DNA from: an uncultured Gammaproteobacteria bacterium | Lineage (GTDB): Bacteria; Pseudomonadota; Gammaproteobacteria; Pseudomonadales; Azotimanducaceae | Direction of reading: 5' to 3' | Length of the DNA stretch: 64,000 nucleotides | Assembly: GCA_913045175.1 (NCBI GenBank) | Contig: CAJWQG010000010.1 | Span: 1 to 64,000 of the forward strand | Shown here: piece after piece, positions 27,954 to 35,606 of the stretch | Position numbering within the stretch: position 1 is the stretch's first letter | Layout: every line of letters starts with the position of its first letter | The notes under the pieces: model-generated | Told to the model about the DNA's origin: nothing | The model's database searches: none | Seen by the model: only the letters and a program-made list of their open reading frames with translations | Program-made: the position numbers and the translations under genes

Positions 27954-29150
27954 ATGAAGCAATTGACTACCGTCCTGGTCCTGATAACGGCCTTTTTTAT
28001 TGACCCAGTGACCATACGCGCAGACGAGCTAGCCGATATCAAGGCTGATCTCGTTGCACTGTTGAGCCGGGTCGAGGCACTAGAAGCTGAAAACAAAGCG
28101 CTAAGAACAGCTACAGAGAAAGGCAACTGGTCCGATAAGGTAAGCATTAAGGGAGACCTACGTTATCGATACGAAGATATCGATGTTGAAGGTAGTAACG
28201 GCCGGGAGCGCAGCCGTGTTCGCGCCCGCATCTCGGCTAAGGCAGAACTGCCCAAGGATGTTGAGTTAGGTATTGGATTCGCCACAGGAGGTTCTGACCC
28301 AACCTCTACTAACCAAACACTGGGCAGCGGTGGGACCTCAAAAGGGACTGTGCTCGATTTTGCCTACTTCTCGTGGAACAGTCATCCCGGCGTTAACATC
28401 ATTGGCGGCAAGTTCAAGAACGTTTTCTTCAGACCCGAGAAACACGGTTTACTCTGGGACGGAGACTACAATCCGGAAGGTCTGGCAGTCACCTACGACA
28501 ATGGCAGCTTATTCCTAAACGCCGCACTCAACTGGCTGGAAAGCGATAGCAAGAACGCCAGCACAAGAGCGATGACAGGCCTGCAGGCAGGCTATGTCGC
28601 CAGCATCAACGACGCGACCCTGACCTTTGGTGCCGGATTCTATGATTTCCCGGTGAAGGATCGTGAGGTGTTTCGCGGTGACGACGACGATTTCTTCGGC
28701 AATAGTTTCACCTGTGCGGATCCCGCAACATTATCAGGATGCACCTATGACAACGATTACGAGGAACTCCAACTCTTCGCACATTTAAAAACAAGAATCG
28801 GTGACCAGCCATTTACAGTGTTCGCCGACTACGTAAACAACAGTGCAGCCAGTGACCACGATACAGGCTGGGCGGCGGGTCTTGTTATCGGTAAAGCGAG
28901 CAACCCGGGCACCTGGCAGTTTTCCTATACCTATGAGGATAAAGAAGCAGACGCTGTGTTCGCGGCCCTCACCGATTCCGATGTCGGCGGAGGTGGCACC
29001 GACGTCAAGGGACACATATTTAAAGGCGAAGTTGCTATCAGCAAGAATTGGAAAGTGGGTGCAATTTACTTCGACAACACCGACAACGCTCACGTAGGAA
29101 CTCAGAAAGACTACAACCGAATCCAGTTCAATTCGGCATTTAAATTCTAG
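27954..29150 (+). CDS. outer-membrane porin with N-terminal coiled coil
   Basis: 398 residues with a signal peptide (cleavage near residue 23, after RA/D), a short heptad-type helix (LADIKADLVALLSRVEALEA) and then an amphipathic beta-strand pattern ending in Phe, the usual outer-membrane sorting residue. It resembles the putative porin families that form trimeric channels. Divergence from pstS suggests it may serve phosphate uptake across the outer membrane, which is inference. The TAG stop lies inside the short hairpin at 29148-29179. Confidence 0.82.
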   Translation: MKQLTTVLVLITAFFIDPVTIRADELADIKADLVALLSRVEALEAENKALRTATEKGNWSDKVSIKGDLRYRYEDIDVEGSNGRERSRVRARISAKAELPKDVELGIGFATGGSDPTSTNQTLGSGGTSKGTVLDFAYFSWNSHPGVNIIGGKFKNVFFRPEKHGLLWDGDYNPEGLAVTYDNGSLFLNAALNWLESDSKNASTRAMTGLQAGYVASINDATLTFGAGFYDFPVKDREVFRGDDDDFFGNSFTCADPATLSGCTYDNDYEELQLFAHLKTRIGDQPFTVFADYVNNSAASDHDTGWAAGLVIGKASNPGTWQFSYTYEDKEADAVFAALTDSDVGGGGTDVKGHIFKGEVAISKNWKVGAIYFDNTDNAHVGTQKDYNRIQFNSAFKF

Positions 29151-29179
29151 CTAATTCTTTGTGGACAAAAACTAGTTAA
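29148..29179. repeat. short hairpin built from the ends of the dispersed element
   Basis: TAGCTAATTCTTTGT and, reversed, TAACTAGTTTTTGTC face each other around GGAC. These arms match the terminal repeats of the ~130-bp elements at 14374 and 63852 but lack the interior. It lies between convergent genes and contributes the porin stop codon. Confidence 0.5.
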
Positions 29180-29730
29180 TGTTTAAGAAAGTAAAGTAGC
29201 CGCCACAACGTGGCGGCTACCAGCGCATGATCAATCTCTCCTGAAACCAGCAGATCCGATACCTGTTCCATGGGAACCAACTGGACCTCCGTATGTTCCG
29301 TAGAAGTATTACGGATATCCGAGACTGGTTTCGCATTCGGCGCTACAAAGGTATGCAGGGCATTGGGGAAAATAGCCGGGTTAGGATTCAGTACACCTAG
29401 CGACACCAATTCATCTGTTTCAAATCCGGTTTCTTCCTTGCATTCTCGCGTCGCAGCCACGATTGGCTCTTCACCCGGGTCTACAAGGCCTCCAGGTATT
29501 TCTAAAGAGATTTTCTCTGAGCCATGCCGGAATTGTCGAACGCAAACGATCTCGTTCGACGCGGTAACTGGCACCACATTTACCCAATCGCTGGACTCGA
29601 TGACATAAAACTGGTGCTCCTCGTCCGTTCTTGGTGAGATCGAGGTCGATTCATGCACACTGAACACTCTGCAATCGGCTATCCGGGACAATTCCTTGCG
29701 GATCCAGGGTTGAACATCGTCATTAGCCAT
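29176..29730 (-). CDS. Nudix hydrolase, ADP-ribose pyrophosphatase-like
   Basis: 184 residues with an intact Nudix box (GGLVDPGEEP ... ATRECKEETGF). The fold and the FRHGSEKISLEIPGG block resemble ADP-sugar pyrophosphatases. The ATG has an AAGGAG site. It follows the SDR gene by 33 bases on the same strand. The last residues are encoded within a terminator hairpin. Confidence 0.85.
   Translation of the reverse strand: MANDDVQPWIRKELSRIADCRVFSVHESTSISPRTDEEHQFYVIESSDWVNVVPVTASNEIVCVRQFRHGSEKISLEIPGGLVDPGEEPIVAATRECKEETGFETDELVSLGVLNPNPAIFPNALHTFVAPNAKPVSDIRNTSTEHTEVQLVPMEQVSDLLVSGEIDHALVAATLWRLLYFLKH
29181..29220 (-). terminator. intrinsic terminator overlapping the end of the Nudix CDS
   Basis: A perfect 11-bp stem (GTAGCCGCCAC at 29196-29206 with GTGGCGGCTAC at 29210-29220) has a 3-nt loop. 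On the minus strand it is followed by a T-rich tract (TTTACTTTCTT). It ends the Nudix transcript while still encoding its last residues. Confidence 0.75.
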
Positions 29731-29763
29731 TGCGTCTGCTCCTTGTTTTAGTTCACAGTGTTA

Positions 29764-30465
29764 CTAGCTCAATCCATCAACTGGTACACCGGCACCATGT
29801 ACCGCGATAGCGTCTTCGGATGTCAAAAACCCGATAACCTTCGCGAGGTGCTCTGTGGGTACCCACTTGCTGTGGTCCGCACCTGGCATATCCTGGCGAT
29901 TACGTTCTGTATCGATGGTTCCAGGCAATATACAGTTTACATTGATGTTTTGTTCCCGAAGTTCAAGCGCCATACTTTCAGTCAGGCGCATCACCGCGGC
30001 CTTGCTCGCTGTATACACTCCCATCTTGGCAGCACCAGCAGTCGCGGCTCTCGCCGCGATGTTCACGATCTTGCCGCTTCCAGCTGTTTGCATATGAGGC
30101 ACAACGGCACTCGCCATATTCATTATTGATCGAGTATTGAGATTGAACAGAAAGTCCCAGGTCTCATCTTTGGTCTCATGCACGTCGTCACCCATCAGGA
30201 AGCCGCCCGCAATATTACACAAGATATCAACACCCCCGAATCCATCGATAACTTGCTGCACTGCATCTTTAGCGGATTCTCTATCCGTAAGATCGCAGCT
30301 TACATAGTGGTTATTTTCGTTTTTCTCCGGGAACGCTGTGTCGAGCAGGTCATCGCTATAATCCAGAATAGCTATTCGGGCGCCTCGCTCTTCGTAATAG
30401 GCCACTACCGACCGGCCGAGTGCGCCCGCACCACCAGTCACCAGAACTCTTTGGTTATTGAACAT
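29764..30465 (-). CDS. short-chain dehydrogenase/reductase with non-standard catalytic Ser position
   Basis: 233 residues. Cofactor motif TGGAGALG, NAG-type NIAGG and the YTASK catalytic pair are present. The position 13 residues before the Tyr, normally Ser, reads Ala (NIAARAATAGAAKMGVY). Either another nearby residue serves, or activity differs. It may form an operon with the Nudix gene downstream and the Pit permease upstream. Confidence 0.8.
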   Translation of the reverse strand: MFNNQRVLVTGGAGALGRSVVAYYEERGARIAILDYSDDLLDTAFPEKNENNHYVSCDLTDRESAKDAVQQVIDGFGGVDILCNIAGGFLMGDDVHETKDETWDFLFNLNTRSIMNMASAVVPHMQTAGSGKIVNIAARAATAGAAKMGVYTASKAAVMRLTESMALELREQNINVNCILPGTIDTERNRQDMPGADHSKWVPTEHLAKVIGFLTSEDAIAVHGAGVPVDGLS

Positions 30466-30510
30466 GCAGTTTCACCAGTATTTAGGAACACCGCATGGTA
30501 TCAAAGACCA

Positions 30511-30909
30511 CTAATGACCAAAAATAAACTTGAACAGGTAAAAGAAGATAATCGCAAGGATAGCCCCAGCGGGTAAGGTCACCATCCATGAAACAAAAAT
30601 TGTCCCCACCACGCGCAGATTGATCGCCGCGATGCCTCGCGCAAGGCCCACGCCAAGTACACCACCCACCAGCGTATGAGTCGTAGACACAGGCAGACTG
30701 TAGGCCGAAGCAACAACCACGGTTGATGCAGCAGCTAGCTCTGCTGCAAAGCCGCTACTCGGTGTAAGTTCCGTAATGTGGGTTCCAATCGTCCTGATCA
30801 CTCGATATCCATATAGCGCAAGCCCTGCGACGATACCGCCCACCCCCCAGCAACAATAGCCAATGAGGCATCTGGGCCTCCTGAGCCACCATGCCTCCGC
30901 TGGAAACAA
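30511..30909 (-). CDS. Pit-type inorganic phosphate permease, C-terminal fragment
   Basis: Genuine family sequence starts at about residue 22 (GVGGIVAGLALYGYRVIRTIG) and runs through YSLPVSTTHTLVGGVLGVGLARG to the C-terminal hydrophobic helix. The first residues overlap the main fragment in the wrong frame. Confidence 0.65.
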   Translation of the reverse strand: MFPAEAWWLRRPRCLIGYCCWGVGGIVAGLALYGYRVIRTIGTHITELTPSSGFAAELAAASTVVVASAYSLPVSTTHTLVGGVLGVGLARGIAAINLRVVGTIFVSWMVTLPAGAILAIIFFYLFKFIFGH

Positions 30910-31675
30910 TGCTGTTAATGGCCGCTAAAGGACCGATCGCGTTAGCAACGTCATTTGATCCATGTGCAAATGCCATAGAGCACGCTGTGGAAACCATCAA
31001 GACGCCAAAAACCTTCTCAACATTCAGCAGATCGTATTGTCTCGATTCAGTCACTCGACGAATTCGCAAAAGGGCAACAATACCAAGCATCATTATTCCT
31101 GCCGCAACCAGGACCGAGTAGCGCATGGCCTCTTGAAATGATAGTTCCAATCCGATGTGTTTGAGGCCTTTCACCATAGTCACCATGCTGATGACATAGC
31201 CCATCATGAATATATAAATGGGTACCAGACGCTTGGCCATTTTGAATGGGTCATCAGTATCAAAGATGAACTTGCGAACACTCATATACAGCAGAAAAGA
31301 CATAGTGCCCGCCATCACCGGTGAGACCACCCAACTGGAGACGATCTCGCCGACCTTGCCCCAATTCACTGCATCAACAGAGATACCGACCGCTGCGAAA
31401 CCCACAATAGCGCCAACAATGCTATGGGTTGTAGATACTGGCCAGCCAAACGTCGTCGCAATGAATAACCATAATCCCGCGGCAAGCAGCGCCGACATCA
31501 TTCCATAGACCAGGAGCTCCGGTTCATCACCCAATAGTTCAGGGTCAATAATCCCCTTTCGAATGGTAGACGTGACTTCGCCCCCGGCAAGATAGGCGCC
31601 TGCAAACTCGAAAACCATCGCGATGATAATCGCCTGTTTGATGGTGATCGCCTTCGCGCCAACAGATGTTCCCAT
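30755..31675 (-). CDS. Pit-type inorganic phosphate permease, main fragment
   Basis: Carries most of the protein: the N-terminal PD001131-type signature is partly present (MGTSVGAKAI), then several membrane segments, GWPVSTTHSIVGAIVGF, a cytosolic loop and the second signature FAHGSNDVANAIGPLAAI. The final 25 residues or so (GRYRRRACAIW...) are out of frame. Pit imports metal-phosphate with H+. The DUF47 partner is immediately upstream. Confidence 0.75.
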   Translation of the reverse strand: MGTSVGAKAITIKQAIIIAMVFEFAGAYLAGGEVTSTIRKGIIDPELLGDEPELLVYGMMSALLAAGLWLFIATTFGWPVSTTHSIVGAIVGFAAVGISVDAVNWGKVGEIVSSWVVSPVMAGTMSFLLYMSVRKFIFDTDDPFKMAKRLVPIYIFMMGYVISMVTMVKGLKHIGLELSFQEAMRYSVLVAAGIMMLGIVALLRIRRVTESRQYDLLNVEKVFGVLMVSTACSMAFAHGSNDVANAIGPLAAINSIVSSGGMVAQEAQMPHWLLLLGGGRYRRRACAIWISSDQDDWNPHYGTYTE

Positions 31676-31790
31676 GGCATTAGCAACATCGTTCGCACCA
31701 ACCCCCAGGCCATAAAAAACCCGAATAGGATCGCCAGCGCCAGCAGAATAGTGCCGTATTCCTCAATTACTCCCATTTACAACTTCTCCG

Positions 31791-32471
31791 TTAACGTGCG
31801 ATCACGTACAACATTCGGTTTCCAACAGTTTGGGCATGGTCTGCAATGTCACCGATCCAATCGATGACCTTATAGAGGAACATGACATCAACCGCATTCA
31901 AGTCTTTTTCAAGTTCGTACAAAGCACTACGAATCTGGATCTGCTTCCTATCGGAGTCAGTCTCCAGTTCACCTAATTCAGCAATCATGGTTTCAATACG
32001 ATCAATCTCTCGTGTCGAAAACCCTGAATCCAGCAACTCGTCCAGAGACTCCAACATCGATCGTGTTTTCTCGGTAGCGTCGATGGATATCTGTACGAAC
32101 TCCATAAACCTCTCAGTTAAGGACTCCGGGACTTGCATTTTTCTACCCAGAACGATTCCCGCAATATCCTTGGCGCGGTTTGGTATTTCATCCTGAACCC
32201 GTACTAGTTCGAGCAAGTCTGATCTTGAAACGGGAAGAAATAGACTACTTGGCAAATTCAGTCGAATCTCTTTCTTTAACGCGTCCGCTTCATCTTCAAT
32301 CTGAGAGATTGTGTCATAGCACTCAGACACCCTGTCCCATTCACCGCTACGCAGCGTTTCAAAGTATTTCCTTAGTGCGACAGTACACTCAGCCGCCTTG
32401 TTCATGTGTGCCTGGAGTGGCGTGACAGGAGAACGACCGAAGAGCTTTGAGAACATAGGACTGCGAGGCAT
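31791..32471 (-). CDS. DUF47 (TIGR00153) phosphate transport accessory protein
   Basis: 226 residues from the ATG at 32471. This PhoU-like helical protein is commonly encoded with Pit permeases and is thought to modulate them. Family features are LPSSLFLPVSRSDLLELVRVQDEIPNRAKDIA and IDWIGDIADHAQTVGNRM. It ends 14 bases before the permease start, so the two are an operon. Confidence 0.88.
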   Translation of the reverse strand: MPRSPMFSKLFGRSPVTPLQAHMNKAAECTVALRKYFETLRSGEWDRVSECYDTISQIEDEADALKKEIRLNLPSSLFLPVSRSDLLELVRVQDEIPNRAKDIAGIVLGRKMQVPESLTERFMEFVQISIDATEKTRSMLESLDELLDSGFSTREIDRIETMIAELGELETDSDRKQIQIRSALYELEKDLNAVDVMFLYKVIDWIGDIADHAQTVGNRMLYVIAR

Positions 32472-32484
32472 AAGGGTCGATCCA

Positions 32485-32525
32485 ATTGGTTTACACCAAT
32501 TATAAAGATTTTTTAACAATTGGTG
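32485..32525. promoter_or_regulatory. overlapping inverted repeats in divergent promoter
   Basis: CACCAATT (32494-32501) and AATTGGTG (32518-32525) form a perfect 8-bp inverted repeat 16 bp apart. A third half site, ATTGGT at 32485-32490, pairs with ACCAAT at 32495-32500. The set lies between the DUF47-pit operon and the MerC gene. Confidence 0.4.
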
Positions 32526-32565
32526 GTAACAATGATTCGAGCCAATATGGTATAAAGCCACCCCT

Positions 32566-32970
32566 ATGACCGACCACCACAACAATCGCTTAGACGGCAT
32601 GGCCGTCCTTTTAAGCGGGACATGTATGCTCCACTGCCTTGTCCTGCCAATCATGGTGACCTTGTTCCCCATTGTTCAAGGTACGTTGCTCGAAGAAAAG
32701 CACTTCCACTTAATTATGCTGGTGTTCATTCTGCCCACGAGTCTCATCGCGTTAACCCTCGGCTGTCGGCGTCACAAAGACCGTCTGACCATTGCCCTTG
32801 GCGCCATCGGCCTGCTCACCCTGACCATAACTGCCATTTGGGGACACAGTCTCTTTGACTACATGGGTGAGCGGATCGTTACCACCATCGGAGGATTGAT
32901 TCTGGCCAGCGCCCACATTCAGAACTTCAGGTGCTGCCGCCACGTGGACTGCCAGCACGACGAGTCATAA
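32566..32970 (+). CDS. MerC-domain membrane protein
   Basis: 134 residues with four membrane segments. The first contains GTCMLHCLVLP, the paired-Cys element of MerC mercury transporters. The C-terminus has a Cys/His cluster (CCRHVDCQHD) that could bind metal. No other mer gene is near, so a role in mercury transport is uncertain. The next gene begins three bases after its stop. Confidence 0.78.
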   Translation: MTDHHNNRLDGMAVLLSGTCMLHCLVLPIMVTLFPIVQGTLLEEKHFHLIMLVFILPTSLIALTLGCRRHKDRLTIALGAIGLLTLTITAIWGHSLFDYMGERIVTTIGGLILASAHIQNFRCCRHVDCQHDES

Positions 32971-32973
32971 GCC

Positions 32974-33864
32974 TTGAAAGCAGGGGTAACTGCCTGGAAA
33001 TTCGGCACCAGGGGTATCGCCGCAGAACTCGCCGAGCAGGGTGAAATTGCCGAAGCAATTGGCTTCGATTCATTCTGGCTACCAGAGAATCACTTTACGG
33101 GAAGCACTGCCATTCCGGTGCCACTTATGCTCCTTGCCGCAATCGCAGGCAGAACATCAAGAATTGGCCTCGGCACCTCTTCTTACCTGTTACCTATTCG
33201 CAACCCCATACACGCCGCTGAAGAAGTTGCGGTACTAGACAGAATGTCCAACGGACGAGTCATTCTCGGTGTAGGCAGAGGTTACCGGGACGAAATGTTT
33301 AGGGTTTTCTCCATTCCACCTAAGGAGAAACGAAAGCGCTTTCGGGAGAACCTCGAGATCATGATTCAAGCCTGGCAGGGTGCTCCCATCATCGATGGCG
33401 ATGATGAACCCGTTATATTAGCTCCACTGCCCGTGCAGAAACCCTATCCGCGCATCTGGGTCGCGGCTTTCGGCCCGCTCGCTATCAAACAGGCTGGAAC
33501 CCTGGGGTTACCCTATATCGCCTCACCAATGGAATCTATCTCAACGCTTGAGGTTAACTACGCGGCACACCGACAACATGCAGCAGATTCCGGACATCTC
33601 GAGATCGACACCGTGCCTGTTATGCGCACGGTATTTATAAGCAAAAGCACCGCGGTATTGAATTCAGTTCGCGACGCGCTTGATGCAGACGACATCGATG
33701 ATTGGGCCATCGTCGGCGATGAGGCTTTCGCCAAAGACAAGATCTCGGAGTACGAAGAAAGACTCGGACTTACCTATCTGATTGCAAGAGGACGGATTTC
33801 CGGTATCGAGGACAGTCTACAGATCGCTTCACATGAGTCGCTCGCTAAACTCATGCAACTCTAA
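32974..33864 (+). CDS. luciferase-like monooxygenase family (LLM) flavin oxidoreductase
   Basis: 296 residues from a TTG three bases after the MerC stop. The N-terminal FWLPENHF, RIGLGTSS, HAAEEVAVLDRMSNGRVILGVGRGYRDEMF blocks are characteristic of the alpha/beta-barrel flavin-dependent family. The substrate and whether FMN or F420 is used cannot be told. Its last four bases overlap the convergent M48 gene. Confidence 0.85.
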   Translation: MKAGVTAWKFGTRGIAAELAEQGEIAEAIGFDSFWLPENHFTGSTAIPVPLMLLAAIAGRTSRIGLGTSSYLLPIRNPIHAAEEVAVLDRMSNGRVILGVGRGYRDEMFRVFSIPPKEKRKRFRENLEIMIQAWQGAPIIDGDDEPVILAPLPVQKPYPRIWVAAFGPLAIKQAGTLGLPYIASPMESISTLEVNYAAHRQHAADSGHLEIDTVPVMRTVFISKSTAVLNSVRDALDADDIDDWAIVGDEAFAKDKISEYEERLGLTYLIARGRISGIEDSLQIASHESLAKLMQL

Positions 33865-35351
33865 TCAACAATTTTGATTAGCTGTCCCGGTTCAGGCTGG
33901 CCATTTGGATACAGACCATTCATCACCCTTAGTTTATCCAGCGCGTAGTTCGTAATAGGTGACTGATTGGCCAGGTCTTCCATGGTGGTATCAACTTCCG
34001 CTCTTACCACCTGAAGCGTTGGCGTCTTGGCTCTCTTATGGTCATCTCGATCCATCTTGTCGAAACTGAAAATGGTCGCAATAAAGTCTCTATCATTGGC
34101 GATTTTCCGGAGATCGTGTTTTCCGGCGCCATAAAGCTCGTAAGCCAGACGACGCTTTGGGTCAAAAATAATTGCAAACCTTAGTGGTCTGGGGCCATAG
34201 ACAGAACTAGCCCTATCCGCAATACCTAGAAAAGAAGGGAAACCTGCAATGGTGATATTTCTGCCCTCTCGCACCGAGAGACCCAGATTCTCGCGCACAT
34301 AGTTCTCAGGTGTCGCGTCCTTATAGAGTCGGCCTGTGGTAATGAAAAACGACGCATCGGATGTTCTGGAGAAAATCTGTACGCCCTGTCTTGTCGGTTC
34401 TACTCGCCACTCGTCAGGGAATCGCAGCTTGATCCCTAACTTGGGATGAAAAAAGATGTTTTTCCTGATTACGCCAACCTGCTTTGTGCTTCCGTAAGTC
34501 AGGCCATTGAGTTTTTCCAGAAACTCATCGGTCTTGATAAATTCGTCATACTCCGCGACCAGATCCATCGACTCAGCGATCGCCTGCTTATAACGTGTAT
34601 CGTGATCTGGGTGCGTAGACAGGAACCCGTGGTATACCTTCGGTTCACGCTTCTCCAGGCGGGCTTGTTCAATTTCAATGCGGTCTTTCGCTTTAAGAAT
34701 CTCAATCGTACGCAGCATCGCTTCGGGACTGTAGCCTGCTTTGGCCATAAACCGAGCGCCAACCTCATCTGCTTCCAGCTCGTACTCCCTGCTGAACCCA
34801 GTGACCAACACACCCCCATACATGCTGCCCAACTCTCCGAGTCCTCCGGAAGCGACCGAACCCATCTGCGAATGAACTACGGCCGTAGCCACAGTGCTAA
34901 GGAGATTAATTCCCTGACTTGCCCTGTTTCGCCGGAGCGCGTGTTTCTCCGTCACATGTGCGACCTCATGGCCAAGCACTGCCGCCAACTCGGACTCTGA
35001 ATTCATATGGGTGAGCATGCCTCGCGTGACATAGATGAACCCACCGGGCAAAGCGAATGCATTGATCATGTCATCATTGAGTACCGTAAACGTATACTCA
35101 AGATTGGGACGACTGCTGACTTGGGCAACACGCTCCCCAACCATCGTTACGTAGTCCTGGAGATTTTTGTCTCGATATACTCCGTACTGAGCAATAATCT
35201 TCTTATGCTCTTCTCTGCCGAGTTCAATCTCCTTCTCTTCAGACATACCGAAAGCGCCTGAACAAAGCAGGAGTAGCGTTGTTGTAGTTAACGCTGTAGT
35301 TAACTTTTTAGTTAAGAACGTTGTAGTTAAGAACTTTATCTTCATCGTCAC
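33861..35351 (-). CDS. exported M48-family metalloprotease
   Basis: 496 residues. An N-terminal signal segment, unusually rich in Thr/Leu, is followed by a peptidase domain with the zinc motif HEVAH (residues about 132-136) and the third-ligand region ELEADEVGARF. The C-terminal part ends in a LysM-like motif (NGLYPNGQPEPGQLIKIV). Relatives such as BepA act in outer-membrane protein quality control. No TPR domain as in BepA is seen, so the role is only similar. The leader is encoded by a repeated GTAGTTAA sequence. Confidence 0.85.
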   Translation of the reverse strand: MTMKIKFLTTTFLTKKLTTALTTTTLLLLCSGAFGMSEEKEIELGREEHKKIIAQYGVYRDKNLQDYVTMVGERVAQVSSRPNLEYTFTVLNDDMINAFALPGGFIYVTRGMLTHMNSESELAAVLGHEVAHVTEKHALRRNRASQGINLLSTVATAVVHSQMGSVASGGLGELGSMYGGVLVTGFSREYELEADEVGARFMAKAGYSPEAMLRTIEILKAKDRIEIEQARLEKREPKVYHGFLSTHPDHDTRYKQAIAESMDLVAEYDEFIKTDEFLEKLNGLTYGSTKQVGVIRKNIFFHPKLGIKLRFPDEWRVEPTRQGVQIFSRTSDASFFITTGRLYKDATPENYVRENLGLSVREGRNITIAGFPSFLGIADRASSVYGPRPLRFAIIFDPKRRLAYELYGAGKHDLRKIANDRDFIATIFSFDKMDRDDHKRAKTPTLQVVRAEVDTTMEDLANQSPITNYALDKLRVMNGLYPNGQPEPGQLIKIVD

Positions 35352-35606
35352 GTTACTTTAGCATTCCCGTATCACACTGTTCCATTTACTGTCTCGACCG
35401 TTCAATGGGACTCTTACAACTCATACTAGAGATAGGATATGAACCTCACCTGAATCGCATCTCAGAACAAGTTACACCCGCTACCAATAGTTCAATACTC
35501 ACTAAATAGACAAGGAATACAGCAATATGTTGCAACGTTCAGCAAAAAGACAGGAACCCATGGGTATACTGCAGATCTATATGTTGAGAAGGCTGATGTT
35601 GAAACC
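35352..35606. other. intergenic region, no gene found
   Basis: 255 bp between the divergent M48 and TPR genes. Contains an 8-bp palindrome (GTTGCAAC near 35531). I see no RNA gene, repeat element or clear promoter match, though both flanking genes must be served from here. Confidence 0.4.

Larger units (their letters stand above)
30511..31776 (-). pseudogene. Pit-type low-affinity phosphate permease gene with two frameshifts
   Basis: The protein starts at 31776 (MGVIEEYGTILLALAILFGFFMAWG), then leaves frame at a C5 run at 31702-31706. The family signature VGANDVANAMGTSVG continues in another frame. A second shift sits at a C6 run, 30843-30848, where LLLLG passes into VGGIVAGLALYGYRV. One missing and one extra base in C runs explain both. 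Base-calling error in homopolymers is a serious alternative to true mutation. All domains are otherwise preserved. Confidence 0.8.
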
